From Symbiodinium natans (lineage: Eukaryota; Sar; Dinophyceae; Suessiales; Symbiodiniaceae): 64,000 nucleotides of DNA. Of this stretch, positions 21,506-31,965 are shown in pieces. Where the stretch lies: assembly GCA_905221605.1 (NCBI GenBank), contig CAJNDS010002412.1:2019929-2083928 (forward strand). The letters are read 5' to 3'. The notes under the pieces were generated by a model. That model worked only from the letters and a program-made list of their open reading frames with translations. It did no database searches and was not told the origin of the DNA. Position 1 is the stretch's first letter. Each line of letters starts with the position of its first letter. The position numbers were made by a program, and so were the translations under genes.

Positions 21506-22117
21506 CTGAAAGCGAGACTCCCCTCCTACTTAGGCGCGCATGGGATTTATAGGGGTTTGTAGGGCTTAAAAGGGGGTTTAACTAGGAAGGATAAAGAAAA
21601 GCATCTTCAAGCATTCCTTCCGTTTGGCTGTGGGGATTTACCTTAAGCGTAAACGGGCATGATGCGAAGTTCCGGCTTGATGGCTTGTCTTAGCTAGGCT
21701 CCTCAGCAACCTCGAAGAAAAAGAAGACGCTTTCGGGGCTGAATTAGGTCCATTACATAAGGAATCCTAGACCGACAAAGAAGGGAATAAGGGCACTGGG
21801 CATTGTAGTTAGGGGCTGTTTGAGTGCTGCCTGGGACCTCTCTACCGACAGTCTAGCAGCTACCCTTACTTAGTAGGTGTAACCCATAAATGCTGTAGGC
21901 AAAGAGGGTCGTAGGGTGAACTTTGGGAGTTCAGCTTTGCTTTTTTGGCTTCGACTCATGAACCTCGGAAACCTGGTCTACTTAACCCTAAACCCTAAAC
22001 CCTAAACCCTAAACCCTAAACCCTGAACCCTAAACCCTAAACCCTAAACCCTGAACCCTCAACCCCGAACTCTACGAAACAACCCGCCGAAAAAAAAACA
22101 ATCTCCGCTGGAGGGGC

Positions 22118-22167
22118 CTGGGTCCCGCGAGTGGTAGACCGTGCAGTCCAAGTCCGAAGTGAGCAGC
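22118..22167 (-). CDS. Exon, unknown protein (series 20.9-26.3 kb)
   Basis: Minus strand after CCGAAG: LLTSDLDCTVYHSRDP, 50 nt, ending G before a GC donor (GCCCCT). It joins 21399-21505 as HSRDP-G-TLIQNM.... CCCTAAA lies to its left and TTTAGGG to its right. Confidence 0.55.
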
Positions 22168-23013
22168 CTTCGGAGTTCAGGCTTCGAAAAATAGGGTTTA
22201 GGGTTTAGGGTTTAGGGTTTAGGGTTTAGGGTTTAGGGTTTAGGGTTTAGAGTTTAGGGATTAGGGTTGAGGGTTTAGGGTTTAGGGCTAGGGTTTAGGC
22301 TTGAGGGTTGAGGGTTTAGGGCTAGGGCCTTAGGGCTAGGGTTCAGAGTTTAGGCTTAGGGTTTCGGGTTTCGGGCTGCCAGGGCGCCATAAGGGGCTTC
22401 AGGGCTGAAGGGCATGTAAAGTCTGAGGCTGAGTCTGAGGGTTGAAATCCCTAAACCCTAAACCCTAAACCCTAAACCCTAAACCCTAAACCCTAAACCC
22501 TAAGCTCCTCAGACAATCGTAAAACCCGACCCCGAGCCCCTACACTCGTAGAAAAAACCAACATACCCCAAACCAAACCCCCCTTAACCTCAAAAAAGGA
22601 TCATATGAGGCCCCAGAATTTCTTTCGGGGGTATGCCCAAGGGGCATGCTGAATATTTCTTGGATATGCATGATAAAAGCCCGACATAAATAACTAAAAA
22701 GATTTCATCCCTGAAAGCCAATACACCCTTAAAAAAAAAACAATTAAACCCTTTAAACCCAGAAACCTCATAAACCCTGTAAACCCTATAAATCCTTAAA
22801 GGCCGTAACCGCTCAAGGACTCCACGCAGGCAACGCCCGGGAGGCCTAAACCCCAGACCCCAAACCCTAAACCCTTTAACCCTAAACCCCTAAACCCTTA
22901 AACCCTTAAACCCTAAACCCGAAACTTCAAACCCGAGACCATGAACCCTGACCCTAAACCCTAAACCCCAAACCCTAAACCCAACCAATAAACCCCTAAA
23001 CATGGCCTGGAGC

Positions 23014-23069
23014 CAGGGCAGGTCATGTCATACGCGTTGCAGATGGGCGACTCGCACCCTGGGTCGTCC
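23014..23069 (-). CDS. Cys-containing exon, unknown protein (series 20.9-26.3 kb)
   Basis: Minus strand after GCCAAG: DDPGCESPICNAYDMTCP, 56 nt, before a GC donor (GCTCCA). Three cysteines in 13 residues suggest an extracellular or disulfide-bonded segment. Its exit phase does not fit exon 22118-22167 directly, so an exon between them is missing. Confidence 0.5.
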
Positions 23070-23587
23070 CTTGGCACGCGGAGCGTTCCCCAACGTAAGC
23101 TGGTAGCTTAGGGTTTAGGGTTTAGGGTTTCTGATGCTAGGGTTTAGGATTTAGGGTTTAGGGTTTAGTGTTTAGGGTTTAGGGTCACTAGTGCACCAGG
23201 AGGAAATCAAGGGTTTAGAGCTGAGGGGCTAGGATTTAAGGACTTGGGGTGAACATTTTCTTAACTCTACCGCTGGGAGTTCATCGTGTAGGGCGCAAAC
23301 GACATCCCCGAACCGTCATGCTCGCTTCCGTGGAGGGGGGGAGGAGGTCTAGAGCTTATAATCGGGGTTCGTGGCTTGCTAACCCCAAACCCCCTAAACC
23401 CCAAACCTACAACCACAAGAAAACCATGGAACGCAGAGCCAAAGCGCGGCGTCTGCAGATGCCTGGAGCCTCGGAGGGGGAAGAAGTTTTAGGGCTTGGG
23501 GTTTAGGATCCGTGGGGTTTATGGCGCTTGTAGGAGGGTTTCGGGTTTAAGTTTGGAGAAGAAGGAGGGTTTAGGCGGCATGACCAC

Positions 23588-23752
23588 ATCATCATTGAAG
23601 CTTCACCTGGCGTCCAGCTTTGGTACACCCTACTGTACACACCCTTGGGCCGTCAAACCCCTAAACCCTGAACCCTAAATCCTACAAAACCATTGAAGCT
23701 TCACGTGGTGTCCAGCTCCGGACACCCTGCACACCCCCTTGGGCCCTCCAAC
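23588..23752. repeat. Two diverged direct copies of a 65-bp unit
   Basis: Positions 23588-23652 and 23686-23752 share CATTGAAGCTTCAC, TGG-GTCCAGCT and CACCCTTGGGCC-like blocks, separated by a short CCCTAAA tract. Both copies are open on minus (GVCRVSGAGHHVKLQW and VCTVGCTKAGRQVKLQ), so this could be a duplicated exon. Confidence 0.55.
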
Positions 23753-23996
23753 CCTGAAATCCCTAAACCAAAACCCTAAACCCTAAAGCCCCCAACTCCA
23801 AGCACCAAAGCTCCAAGCCGAAAACCCTCAAAACCCAATACCAACCTAAAAACACTAAGTCCTTATCTCACATGCCCTTAAGGTTTCGGGTTTAGGAGAT
23901 TTCGGACTTTCAGGGAAGCCTCACTATACCTCCTGCCCCAGATCAGAGGCAGCTTGTCCTGTTGCTTGGGCATTTTGCTTGCTTAGCAAACCCGGC

Positions 23997-24060
23997 CAAG
24001 GAGCAGCAAAAGAGGTTCTGCATGAAGCGCTCGCGGAAGGCTCCATAGTGCTTCAGCGGC
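23997..24060 (-). CDS. Exon, unknown protein (series 20.9-26.3 kb)
   Basis: Minus strand after AGAAGAG: PLKHYGAFRERFMQNLFCC then SL, 64 nt, before a GC donor (GCCGGG). A second frame is also open over the same bases. The chosen one looks more protein-like, but its entry phase does not fit exon 24706-24759, so an exon between them is unidentified. Confidence 0.45.
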
Positions 24061-24705
24061 CTCTTCTGAACCCGAAATCTAAACCCTGAACACAAAAAAA
24101 CCTAATCAAAGGGCCCAACTTTTTCGGAAAACTGCACATTGCCCCGGCGAAGCCTCTGACAACCCTAAAGCCCTAAACCTAAGCCACTACTTCCAAACAC
24201 ACTGAACCCCTAACACTCTCCGTCCCGTTATCTCCCTCTGCGTCTCTTTCAACAATCGGGGCATGCCGGGCATGGAAACGGACCGTCGCTTTAGAGTGCC
24301 GGAGGTGGAGGCTTTGGGGGCTTTAGGGATGCTTCGGGGCTTTACGCGATTCAAGAGCTTTCGGTGAACCATGAACCCCTCAAATCTGCTCCCTCGAAGC
24401 TTTAAAGCCTCGCCTCTGGCAAACGTTGCTGGAGCCGCTGCAGTGACCGTACCTGAGTACGGGCAACTCCCAGCTCGCCCTTCTGACCCGAAACCCAATA
24501 GTGAACACGAAGCCTGCCCTCTCAATCCTGTCAGCCCCTTGAAGCTCCTGTAAGCCTCCATTTAGCCCCTACAAGCCCACGTAAGCCCGTATAAGCCCTT
24601 AAAAAGCCCTACAAGCCCCTCCTTGTTGCCACACAACCCCCCAAGTCCGAAGCCCCGGCCCACCCCCAAAAGCCCCCCGTTGAGCCCCAAAAGTTGGGGG
24701 CCAGC

Positions 24706-24759
24706 GAACTCATCCTTCAGCTGGGCCCAGTCCCAGGTCTTCCAGGGCTTGCGGCTGAC
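24706..24759 (-). CDS. Trp-rich exon, unknown protein (series 20.9-26.3 kb)
   Basis: Minus strand after CGTGAG: VSRKPWKTWDWAQLKDEF, 18 codons, before a GC donor (GCTGGC). Phase 0 to phase 0. It follows exon 25239-25301 in frame (...FLQGWSK-VSRKPW...). Confidence 0.6.
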
Positions 24760-25238
24760 CTCACGGTAGGAGGTGGGGAGGTTGGGGGGGGGGCTTAGAG
24801 CTCTTAGGGCTTTAGGACTTTAGGGGTTTAGGGTTTAGAGGTTTAGAGGTTTAGGGGTTGTACCCAGAGGGTTGGACTAGATTCCTCACAATGCCCATTA
24901 ACAAGGGAGTTGACAGCCACACCATAACAATGACCTCAGGCAATTGAGTTTTGGAGAAGCCTGTCCTCACATTAGTAGGCCGTGGGCCTGCACAGTGCCT
25001 TTGGAGCCTACTTCGTAGGAAGCGTGTCAAGCAGACACCCCAAACCCTCTAAACCCTAAACCCTCTAAACCCTAAGCCCCCTAAACCCTAAACCCTAAAC
25101 CCCAAACCCTAAACCCTAAACCCTAAGCCCTTTTGCAACTGGGCTTGAGGACTAGCCAGATCGGAGCCCCTGGCTGTATTAGCTGAGGCCCCAAACCCTA
25201 AACCCTAAACCCTAAACCCTAAACCCTCGTCTCCCTGC

Positions 25239-25301
25239 CTTGCTCCAGCCCTGCAGGAAGTCGGTGATGCTCTCGTCCAGGCCAGCACAGTGATCAACTT
25301 C
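25239..25301 (-). CDS. Exon, unknown protein (series 20.9-26.3 kb)
   Basis: Minus strand after TGGCCAG: EVDHCAGLDESITDFLQGWS then K, 21 codons, before a GC donor (GCAGGG). Both neighbours (25591-25678 and 24706-24759) have matching phase 0, making a three-exon in-frame chain. Confidence 0.6.
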
Positions 25302-25351
25302 CTGGCCAGGCGCGGCACACACCCGTCTGAAGGCCACCCGACAACCCTTGT

Positions 25352-25437
25352 ATCTTAGAGTAGTTACATGGTCCCTGGACATGTAAAAGGAGGTAAGGGA
25401 CCATAATTAAGGGTCCGTGTAACTACCCTTAGATTCT
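25352..25437. mobile_element. Fold-back element, family A
   Basis: 86 bp. The left arm CTTAGAGTAGTTACATGGTC is the inverted complement of the right arm GGTCCGTGTAACTACCCTTAG. It lies in the intron between exons 25591-25678 and 25239-25301. Copies of the same ends occur at 38016, 46013 and 55818. Confidence 0.65.
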
Positions 25438-25590
25438 AGGCCGTAGGTGACACCAGAGTTTGGGGTTTCGGGGTACACGGGCTCAAGGCCTAAGAGGTGT
25501 TAGTACAGTTGCGGTGTGGATGGAGGACCTCCCAATCCTCCATCATTTTGGCACCCTAAACCCCAAGCCACCTAAAGCAACAGCACCCAC

Positions 25591-25678
25591 GAGGGGCTCC
25601 TGGGGCTTGCAGTGGTAGGAGAAGTACTGCGAAGCTTCGTGGGGGCTGTCTGCATTGTGGCCGTCATCTCGGCTGGTC
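25591..25678 (-). CDS. Exon, unknown protein (series 20.9-26.3 kb)
   Basis: Minus strand after ACGAAG: TSRDDGHNADSPHEASQYF then SYHCKPQEPL, 88 nt, before a GT donor (GTGGGT). The one-base entry completes the Lys codon begun by exon 26214-26279 (...SLQH-K-TSRDDG...). Confidence 0.6.
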
Positions 25679-26213
25679 CTTCGTCGTTTTGGGGTCTTTT
25701 GGGGCTTGTTTAGGGTTTAGGGCTGTTGGGCCTTTTCGTCGTTGCGACTGCGGCGACTGCTTGAGGGGAGGCGGCGGCTGAACAAAATCAGGCGAAAAAA
25801 TGTGCACGAAGTGGCCGACTGCAAATTCCAGTTGTGCCTACCCCAAACACCTCAAGCCCAAACCCTAAACCCGGATAAACAAAACAACTACAAACTTTTC
25901 CTCGCCTTCATCGTCCTAAACAACACCCCAAGCAACCCGAAAACACCCCACGAACCCTGCACCCTGAAGACAAGAGGCAGGAGCTCCAACCACCGGTTGG
26001 CCGTGGCGACCCAGGTTCCACTCACCTCCTGCCTGGGGTGGGTTAGGGCTTAGGGTTTAGGGTTTAGGGCTTAGGTTTAGGGCTTTGTCTTATGGATTTG
26101 TGGCTTAGGGTCTCCGAGGGCCCTAGAAGAATAGAAAAGCCCCACAGGGGAAGAGTTTAAGGAACTAAACTTTAAACCCTAAACCCTAAACCCTAAACCC
26201 CCAGTCGGGCGGC

Positions 26214-26279
26214 TTATGTTGCAGCGAGGGGAAGTAGAAACCGAGGCCGTGGTCTCCGTTGTCGGTGACGGCGGAGAGC
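26214..26279 (-). CDS. Exon, unknown protein (series 20.9-26.3 kb)
   Basis: Minus strand after ACGGAG: LSAVTDNGDHGLGFYFPSLQ then H, 66 nt, before a GC donor (GCCGCC). The frame is also open upstream (ERDPCASTRRR), so an earlier acceptor is possible. It begins the run of consecutive exons that join in frame. Confidence 0.6.
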   Translation of the reverse strand, partial: ALRRHRQRRPRPRFLLPLAAT

Positions 26280-26980
26280 CTCCGTCGAGTCGAGGCGCAG
26301 GGGTCCCGCTCTCTGAATTCGGGTTTAGGGTTTAGGGTTTAGGGTTTAGGGTTTAGGGTTCAGGGTTTAGGGTTTAGGGTCATGAAGCTCCCTTTGTGGG
26401 GGTGTCCTTGCTACAAGTAATGCAAAGTTGCAGGTTTTGGGGTGCCCAGCAAGCTGCCGATGAATCCTGAGAGCCTGCCGCATCTTCCGCGTTCAGGAAG
26501 GGATGTTAGGGTCTTGGGATGCTCGGGTTTAGCATTCGCTCCTTAACCGACTTAGGACTCAATATGTACATACAATAGAGCCCGCAGAAGTGCTTGACAA
26601 GCTATGCCCGAAACCCCAAACCTCATAAGCCCTAAACCCTCACAAGCTCCCTAAACCCACGCGGTGGCGCCCCGTCCCAAAACAAAGCTGTGTGGGTTGT
26701 TCTAGAGAGGAGCTCTTTTGGTGCCTTTTTACTATAGACATGTAAAACCCACAGATGCGTGGATAGATTCAGGTAGATAACGGCCCAAACAGCAACCCTC
26801 GCGGAACCTTGGGGCCAATGGCTCCACGCACCAGCAGTGCACGGGCGAAACGTTCTCCCCATCGTCACCTGATCATGGTTCGGGGTTTACAGGGTTTAGG
26901 GTCCAGGGTTGTGGGGTTGGGGGTAACCCTAATACTGCAAAACATAGTATTACTATATAAGGCCAAGAGTCAGCAGCTGC

Positions 26981-27034
26981 CGTCGATGCTTCGCTTCAAC
27001 AAGTTCCCCTTGTCATCCACGCCCATGGCGAAGC
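26981..27034 (-). CDS. Exon with tectonin-like repeat signature
   Basis: Minus strand after GACCAG: FAMGVDDKGNLLKRSID, 54 nt, before a GC donor (GCAGCT). The pattern (hydrophobic)-G-V-D-x-x-G-x-L-x-x-R resembles the beta-propeller blade of tectonin-type repeats. The assignment is tentative. Confidence 0.5.
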
Positions 27035-27477
27035 CTGGTCTCTGGCCCAAACCCAACTTGCACCCGAATACTCAAAAGCGTTTAGGGTTTAGGGTTTAGG
27101 GTTTAGGGTTTAGGGTTTAGGGTTTAGGGTTTAGGGTTTAGGTGTCCTACAGGAGGCGCACGCCTAGAAGATGGCTCAGGGCCATCCTCGGCTGCCCTCC
27201 CATCTTCTTGAGAATCTAACTGCAGGCCTCAAGGGCTCCGAATCTGGAACCAATGCCAATGCATGAAAATGAAGCCCGAGAAGGTTTAGGGTTTAGGGTT
27301 TAGGGTTTAGGGTTTAGGGTTTAGGGTTCAGGGTCGTCACCTTTCCGTTTCCCGTGTTCTTGTTGTTGGCGCCTGCAGGCTCCATGAGCCCAAAACCTAC
27401 TTCTCCCGGTTGCCCATTTTCAACCCCAACAGCTGTGTGTGTCGCTAGGATGGCCCTTCAGACCCTCTGAAATGTGT

Positions 27478-27545
27478 TGTGAAATATTACCTCTTAAAAC
27501 CAAGAAGGGAAAATATGACATGTCCCAAGGGCCTACCTAGGTTAA
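27478..27545. mobile_element. Dispersed family E element (partial)
   Basis: Shares the order AATATT...CTCTTAAA-CC-A...AAATAT...CCC-AGGGCCTACCTAG with copies at 46512 and 53730 and a fragment near 12650. Confidence 0.4.
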
Positions 27546-27865
27546 GAAGTACCTAGAACACAAGCACCAAACCCGGACCTAATTACACCCAGCAAAACCC
27601 TGCCCGCCAAAAAACAAGCACCCTGAAGCACCTACACACAAAACAACTTAAACCCTAAGCCACCCAAATTATGGCCGGCCTTATGGCCGGCCTGAAAAGC
27701 TCAACCCCAAAACCGTAAACCCTAAACCCCAAACCCCAAACCCCAAACCCTGAACCCCAAACCCCAAACCCCAAACCCCAAACCCCAAACCCTAAACCCT
27801 AAACCCTAAACCCTTTCCCCCCCCCCCCGTCCCCCCCACAAAGCGTATGGCCGGCCTTGGTTCGC

Positions 27866-27925
27866 CTTGAGGTCCTTCAGGACGGAGCCCTGGGGCTTGG
27901 GCCAAAACTCCAAGCCCTGGTTGTC
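27866..27925 (-). CDS. Exon, unknown protein (tectonin-like locus)
   Basis: Minus strand after AGCCAG: DNQGLEFWPKPQGSVLKDLK, exactly 20 codons, before a GC donor (GCGAAC). Phase 0 at both ends, matching the phase-0 exit of exon 28420-28519. Confidence 0.6.
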
Positions 27926-28419
27926 CTGGCTTTTGGGGTCGGGGGGTGGGGGGGGGGGGGGGGTTTGTGGTTTGGGGGTTAGGCTTGGGGGGTTTAGGGT
28001 GGTTCAGGGTTTGGGGTTTGGAATTTAGGGTTCGGGGGATTTAGGGTTTCGGGTTTAGGGTTTGAGGTTTGGGGTTTGGGGTTTGGGCGGGCTTTGGAGT
28101 TTCGACTCTCAGGCTGGGGCATAGGCATTAGGGGTTTTGAGGGTTTGAGGTTTGAGAGCTTCAGGGTTTGAGGGGTTTAGGCTTTAGGGCTCCAGAGCTC
28201 CAGCGTTGAGGGTTTGGGGGTCAGGGGTGATTTTTTGAGGTAAGAAACCCAAGACCTACGTACCAAACAAAAACGTATGCTTGGGGCTCTTGAGGTGGAC
28301 TGGTGAGGGGGGCTTTAGGGCTTGGTTCAGGGGTTTGGGGTTAAAGGTTAGCTTTGGGGCCTGAGAGTTGAGGGACCATAGGGGACATGTTGCTGTTCTC
28401 CTACTTCCGTGGGCTTTGC

Positions 28420-28519
28420 GCAAGAGCAGCCCGAAAACCCTGAGCAGGAAGGGTCCTTGTGGGTCCACTTGCTGTGCATGTTGGAGAGGTGGTAGTCGCC
28501 CGGAGACCGGCGCCACACC
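28420..28519 (-). CDS. Exon, tectonin-like locus
   Basis: Minus strand after GGACAG: VWRRSPGDYHLSNMHSKWTH then KDPSCSGFSGCSC, 100 nt, before a GC donor (GCAAAG). VWRRSPG matches the end of a tectonin blade (W-x-R-x-P-G), and the preceding exon supplies the matching first half (WLWCIDNE). Confidence 0.6.
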
Positions 28520-28576
28520 CTGTCCTTTACTAGGGAGCCTTAGGGAGTTGTAGGGAGCCTTAGGTTATATACCCTC

Positions 28577-28968
28577 CCTTGAACCCCTCAAAACCCTAAA
28601 CCCCTAAACCCCTAAACCCCTAAACCCCTAAACCCCTAAACCCCTAAACCCCTAAACCCCTAAACCCCTAAACCCCCTTTTCCCCTAAACCCCTAAACCC
28701 CTAGACCCCTAGACCCCCTAGACCCCCTAGACCCCCTAGACCCCCTAGACCCCCTAGACCCCCTAGACCCCCTAGACCCCCTAGACCCCCTAGACCCCCT
28801 AGACCCCCTAAACCCCTAAACCCCTAAACTCCTAAACCCCTAAACCCCTAAACCCCTAAACCCTAAACCCCTAAACCCCTAAACCCCTAAACCCCTAAAC
28901 CCCTAAACCCCTAAACCCCTAAACCCCTAAACCCCTAAACCCCTAAACCTAAACCCTAAACCCTCCCT
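28577..28968. repeat. CCCCTAAA octamer array enclosing a CCCCCTAGA nonamer array
   Basis: Octamers (CCCCTAAA) at 28577-28700 and 28808-28968 flank about twelve homogeneous CCCCCTAGA nonamers (about 28700-28810). The internal homogeneity shows local amplification of a mutant unit. Confidence 0.95.
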
Positions 28969-28985
28969 TAAGAGCCCCATAAGTC

Positions 28986-29030
28986 CTCGTTGTCGATGCA
29001 CCACAGCCAGGTGCCGTCGTCGTTGTTGTC
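28986..29030 (-). CDS. Exon with tectonin-like repeat signature
   Basis: Minus strand after TCTTCAG: DNNDDGTWLWCIDNE, 15 codons. The following bases are GACTTA, which would be a GA donor (used by dinoflagellates), but the phase to the next exon is then unexplained. The continuation into VWRRSPG of exon 28420-28519 makes a full blade. Confidence 0.5.
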
Positions 29031-29297
29031 CTGAAGATGTCATCCCCCCTCAAAGCCTTAAAGCCAAAAACAAAAACTGCCCAACACTTTCCAGCAGTAA
29101 GAACCCTAGACAAACACGCTAACCCTAAACGCTAAACCCTTTTTTGCATCTGGACTCCTTGCTGCCAGCTAAACCCCAAACCCGAAACCTTACACCCTTT
29201 CTTTGAACGAGGTCTACACACTAAACCATAGGCCCCTATTGCCTTGCAGCAAAAAAGCCCTACAAGCCCTACTCAAAGCCGTTGGGTAGGGCGGTGC

Positions 29298-29362
29298 CCT
29301 GATCAAGCCAGCGGTCCGCCGCGATCAGCTTGAAAGAGATGTCGGGAGGTCCATCGACGCGC
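29298..29362 (-). CDS. Exon, tectonin-like locus
   Basis: Minus strand after TCAAG: RVDGPPDISFKLIAADRWLD then Q, 65 nt, before a GC donor (GCACCG). A donor 5 nt later (GCCCTA) would fit phase 0 of exon 28986-29030 better. Confidence 0.55.
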
Positions 29363-30903
29363 CTTGATCAGAATGGCTATGTGGGCTAGGCTTAAGGCTT
29401 TTGTGGTGTTGAGTTGCACATGGGGTGTACAACAAAAGGTAAGATTTAGGGATATAGGGCTTTGTGCTATCAAGAGAACGGTGTGTACCAAAAGTAGAAG
29501 TTGAGGCTTTTAGGGCTTGAGGGAGCTGACCACACAGGCTTAAGGTTTAGGGGCGTCTCGGCTTGTGACGTTGGGGCATGTGGGGGGGGGCTTCAAGGGT
29601 GCTAGGGTCCAGAAGCTTCAACAAAAACTCGAGGGGGTTCTTGAGATCTCGATCTCACAATGCCCAAACAAATCTCGCCGGTGCAACCTCTATGGTCATC
29701 TGTCATGATTACGGACAAATCATTGCAAACACACACACACACACATACATACACCCTGAGTTCCAAACCCTCAACCCGCTGAACCCCCGAGCCCTGCATC
29801 CTGAGTCCCAAACCCCAAACCCTAAATCCAAAGACTAGTTATATACCTGCTGGGCATACCCTCACAAGAAATTAACGGGTATGGCAAAATCCTTCCTTAT
29901 TTCCTCTTTGTATAGCTTTAGTGGTATGGGCTTGGGGTATGTTGAATGATTCTTATAGTGAAAGGTGTTGGCTGCTCCGCCGGGGCTCATCCAACGACTG
30001 TGCTTTCCGACGTCACCTTGGGCAATCGTCGAAACATTTTCGCTTGGCTTCCGGCTAGGTCAAGGCTTTGGAGTTGAGTTGGGTTTTGGCTTACGCCCTA
30101 AAGTTCCGGAGCCAAGGGTAACCCAGCAAGAAAAATGGTCCTCTTTTTTTGGGGGTTTAAACCCTAAAAACAGGGGAAAAGGGCCTGCTCTGGGTCCTAG
30201 AGTTTGGGGGGGTTCAGGGGGTTCTGGTACCCTCATCCCATGGAAACGGCCTTAGTTGTCCAGTAACCTGGGGGAATTAGAGGTTAACCTTTGGGCTTTT
30301 TTTGGGGATCAGAATTCCTCAAAAAGATTAAAGGTGACCTATACTCTATTACTAAGCCAGCAACAAAAAGGAGCGCGAAACCAAAGCGCCACCGAAACCC
30401 TTTTTCGACCCCGCGAGCTCTGCCAGCAGCCCTGAGCACTCGCCACCGAAAACCCAAAACCTAGGGTTTAGGGTTTAGGGTTTAGGGTTTAGGGTTTAGG
30501 GTTTAGGGTTTAAGCCCTAAACCATAAACCCTAAACCCTAGCCCTTTTTACGGCCAGGACTGCTGCACTGCCTGCCTGGGACGAACTCTCTGTATCCGAG
30601 AAGTCCTAAACCCTAGCCCTCAACCCGAAGCCCCTTTAGAAGAGTTTCTAGGACGAATTTAGCGGGAGGGCCGAACCCTGGAGCCCCTGAACGCCAGGCC
30701 CAGAAGCCGAAATCAGCGGCTTTCAGAATTTAGGGTTCAGGGTTGAGGGTTTAAGGTTTAGGTTTTCAGGTTTAGGGTTGAGGGTTTACGGATTAAGGAC
30801 CTGCAAACAAAAAAAACCCTGCAAGCCCTTCTCTGAGCCCGAAGCCGCAAGCCCTAAGCCCCAATTAAACACAATTCGCAACGCCCCCTGGCCTGCTGGG
30901 CGC

Positions 30904-30976
30904 CAAAGGATGCTGCCAGTCTCGTCCAAGCCCCACATGGCATCGTCATCGGCGTCCAGCTGCACAACATTGCCGC
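30904..30976 (-). CDS. Tectonin-like beta-propeller exon
   Basis: Minus strand after CGGAAG: GNVVQLDADDDAMWGLDETG then SIL and the first two bases of Trp, 73 nt, before a GC donor (GCGCCC). V-x-L-D-x-D-D-x-x-W-G-L-D-x-x-G-x-I is the classic tectonin blade pattern, seen in lectin-like and TECPR proteins. It is the clearest member of the series. Confidence 0.6.
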
Positions 30977-31809
30977 CTTCCGGGCGTGTTGGGTTTCGAG
31001 GCTTAGGGGTTTAGGGCCCAGGGTTCAGGGCTGAGCAGGGTTTAGGGCATTTTATGGTCTATAGGGTTCCGGGTCTACGAAGCTAAGACGCATGCAGATC
31101 GTCACTTCGTACACAGGCTTTCAGGGTGGCGACAGCAGTGGGCTCGGGATTCTTGGCCTGTGGGCTTGGGGGCGTCACCTTCGCGCGTAACCTGGCTGAA
31201 TGGAGAAACACCGACATCGGCCCGCCTCGCATCATGTGCCACCAGACCTGAGGCGTCTGTGGCCCAAACGAAGAAATTTGCAATATTCTGGCCCTTCGCA
31301 AAGCTTTCAAAAACCCCGAAACCCAAGCTGAATGCCCAAACCCTAAAGGACGTGTTGTCCTCTGAACGCAAACACGCAACCTTGAAAGCCCTGGCGTCTT
31401 TCCCCGGAGATAACTAACCCCACAGCCGTTCCGAACATAATGACTTTCTACGAGCACTTTTGGGCTCGGACGAAAATGTTGGGGGGGCCGGGTCCAAATT
31501 CTGGGGGTCTGCACGTCCTTACTCGCTCTGGTCCCAGAGTCGCCCATGAGGGTGCTTCCTTCCTCCCGGAACCACGGCACTACGTCATATGTTGGGGGTT
31601 TCCGAGACTACGGACTGAGGGCAATGCGTGGAAATCCTAAATCCTGAACGCTAAGACCCTTTTTTTTGCATCCAGGCCTCTGATCCGCTAGCCGGGAACA
31701 GCCAGCCACTACAGCAGCTATACCCTAAAGCCCAAAACCCTACAGCAAAACCCCAACCCAAAACCCCAAGACCCTCCCTTCCCCCCGCCCAAAAAAAAGA
31801 AAACTAATA

Positions 31810-31856
<47 letters not shown>

Positions 31857-31891
31857 CCTCGAAACAAACCCCCAAAAACCCCCCGAGTCGC

Positions 31892-31965
31892 CGGCGTGAT
31901 TGTTGGTGGTTGACCATCCCCACTTCGCGAAGAGGAAGTGCTCCCATTGCACCCCCTTGGAGGTC
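31892..31965 (-). CDS. Exon, unknown protein (tectonin-like locus, upstream)
   Basis: Minus strand after GTGCAAG: TSKGVQWEHFLFAKWGWSTT then NNHA, 74 nt, before a GC donor (GCGACT). An AAT microsatellite (31801-31855) lies in the following intron, and a 28-G homopolymer with heptamers lies upstream. Confidence 0.5.

Noticed and set aside
25975-26035. Candidate exon reading VSGTWVATANRWLELLP
   Set aside because: Exons 26214-26279 and 25591-25678 join exactly in phase without it.
28577-28968. CRISPR-like array
   Set aside because: Units are 8-9 bp tandem repeats without spacers, in a eukaryotic genome.
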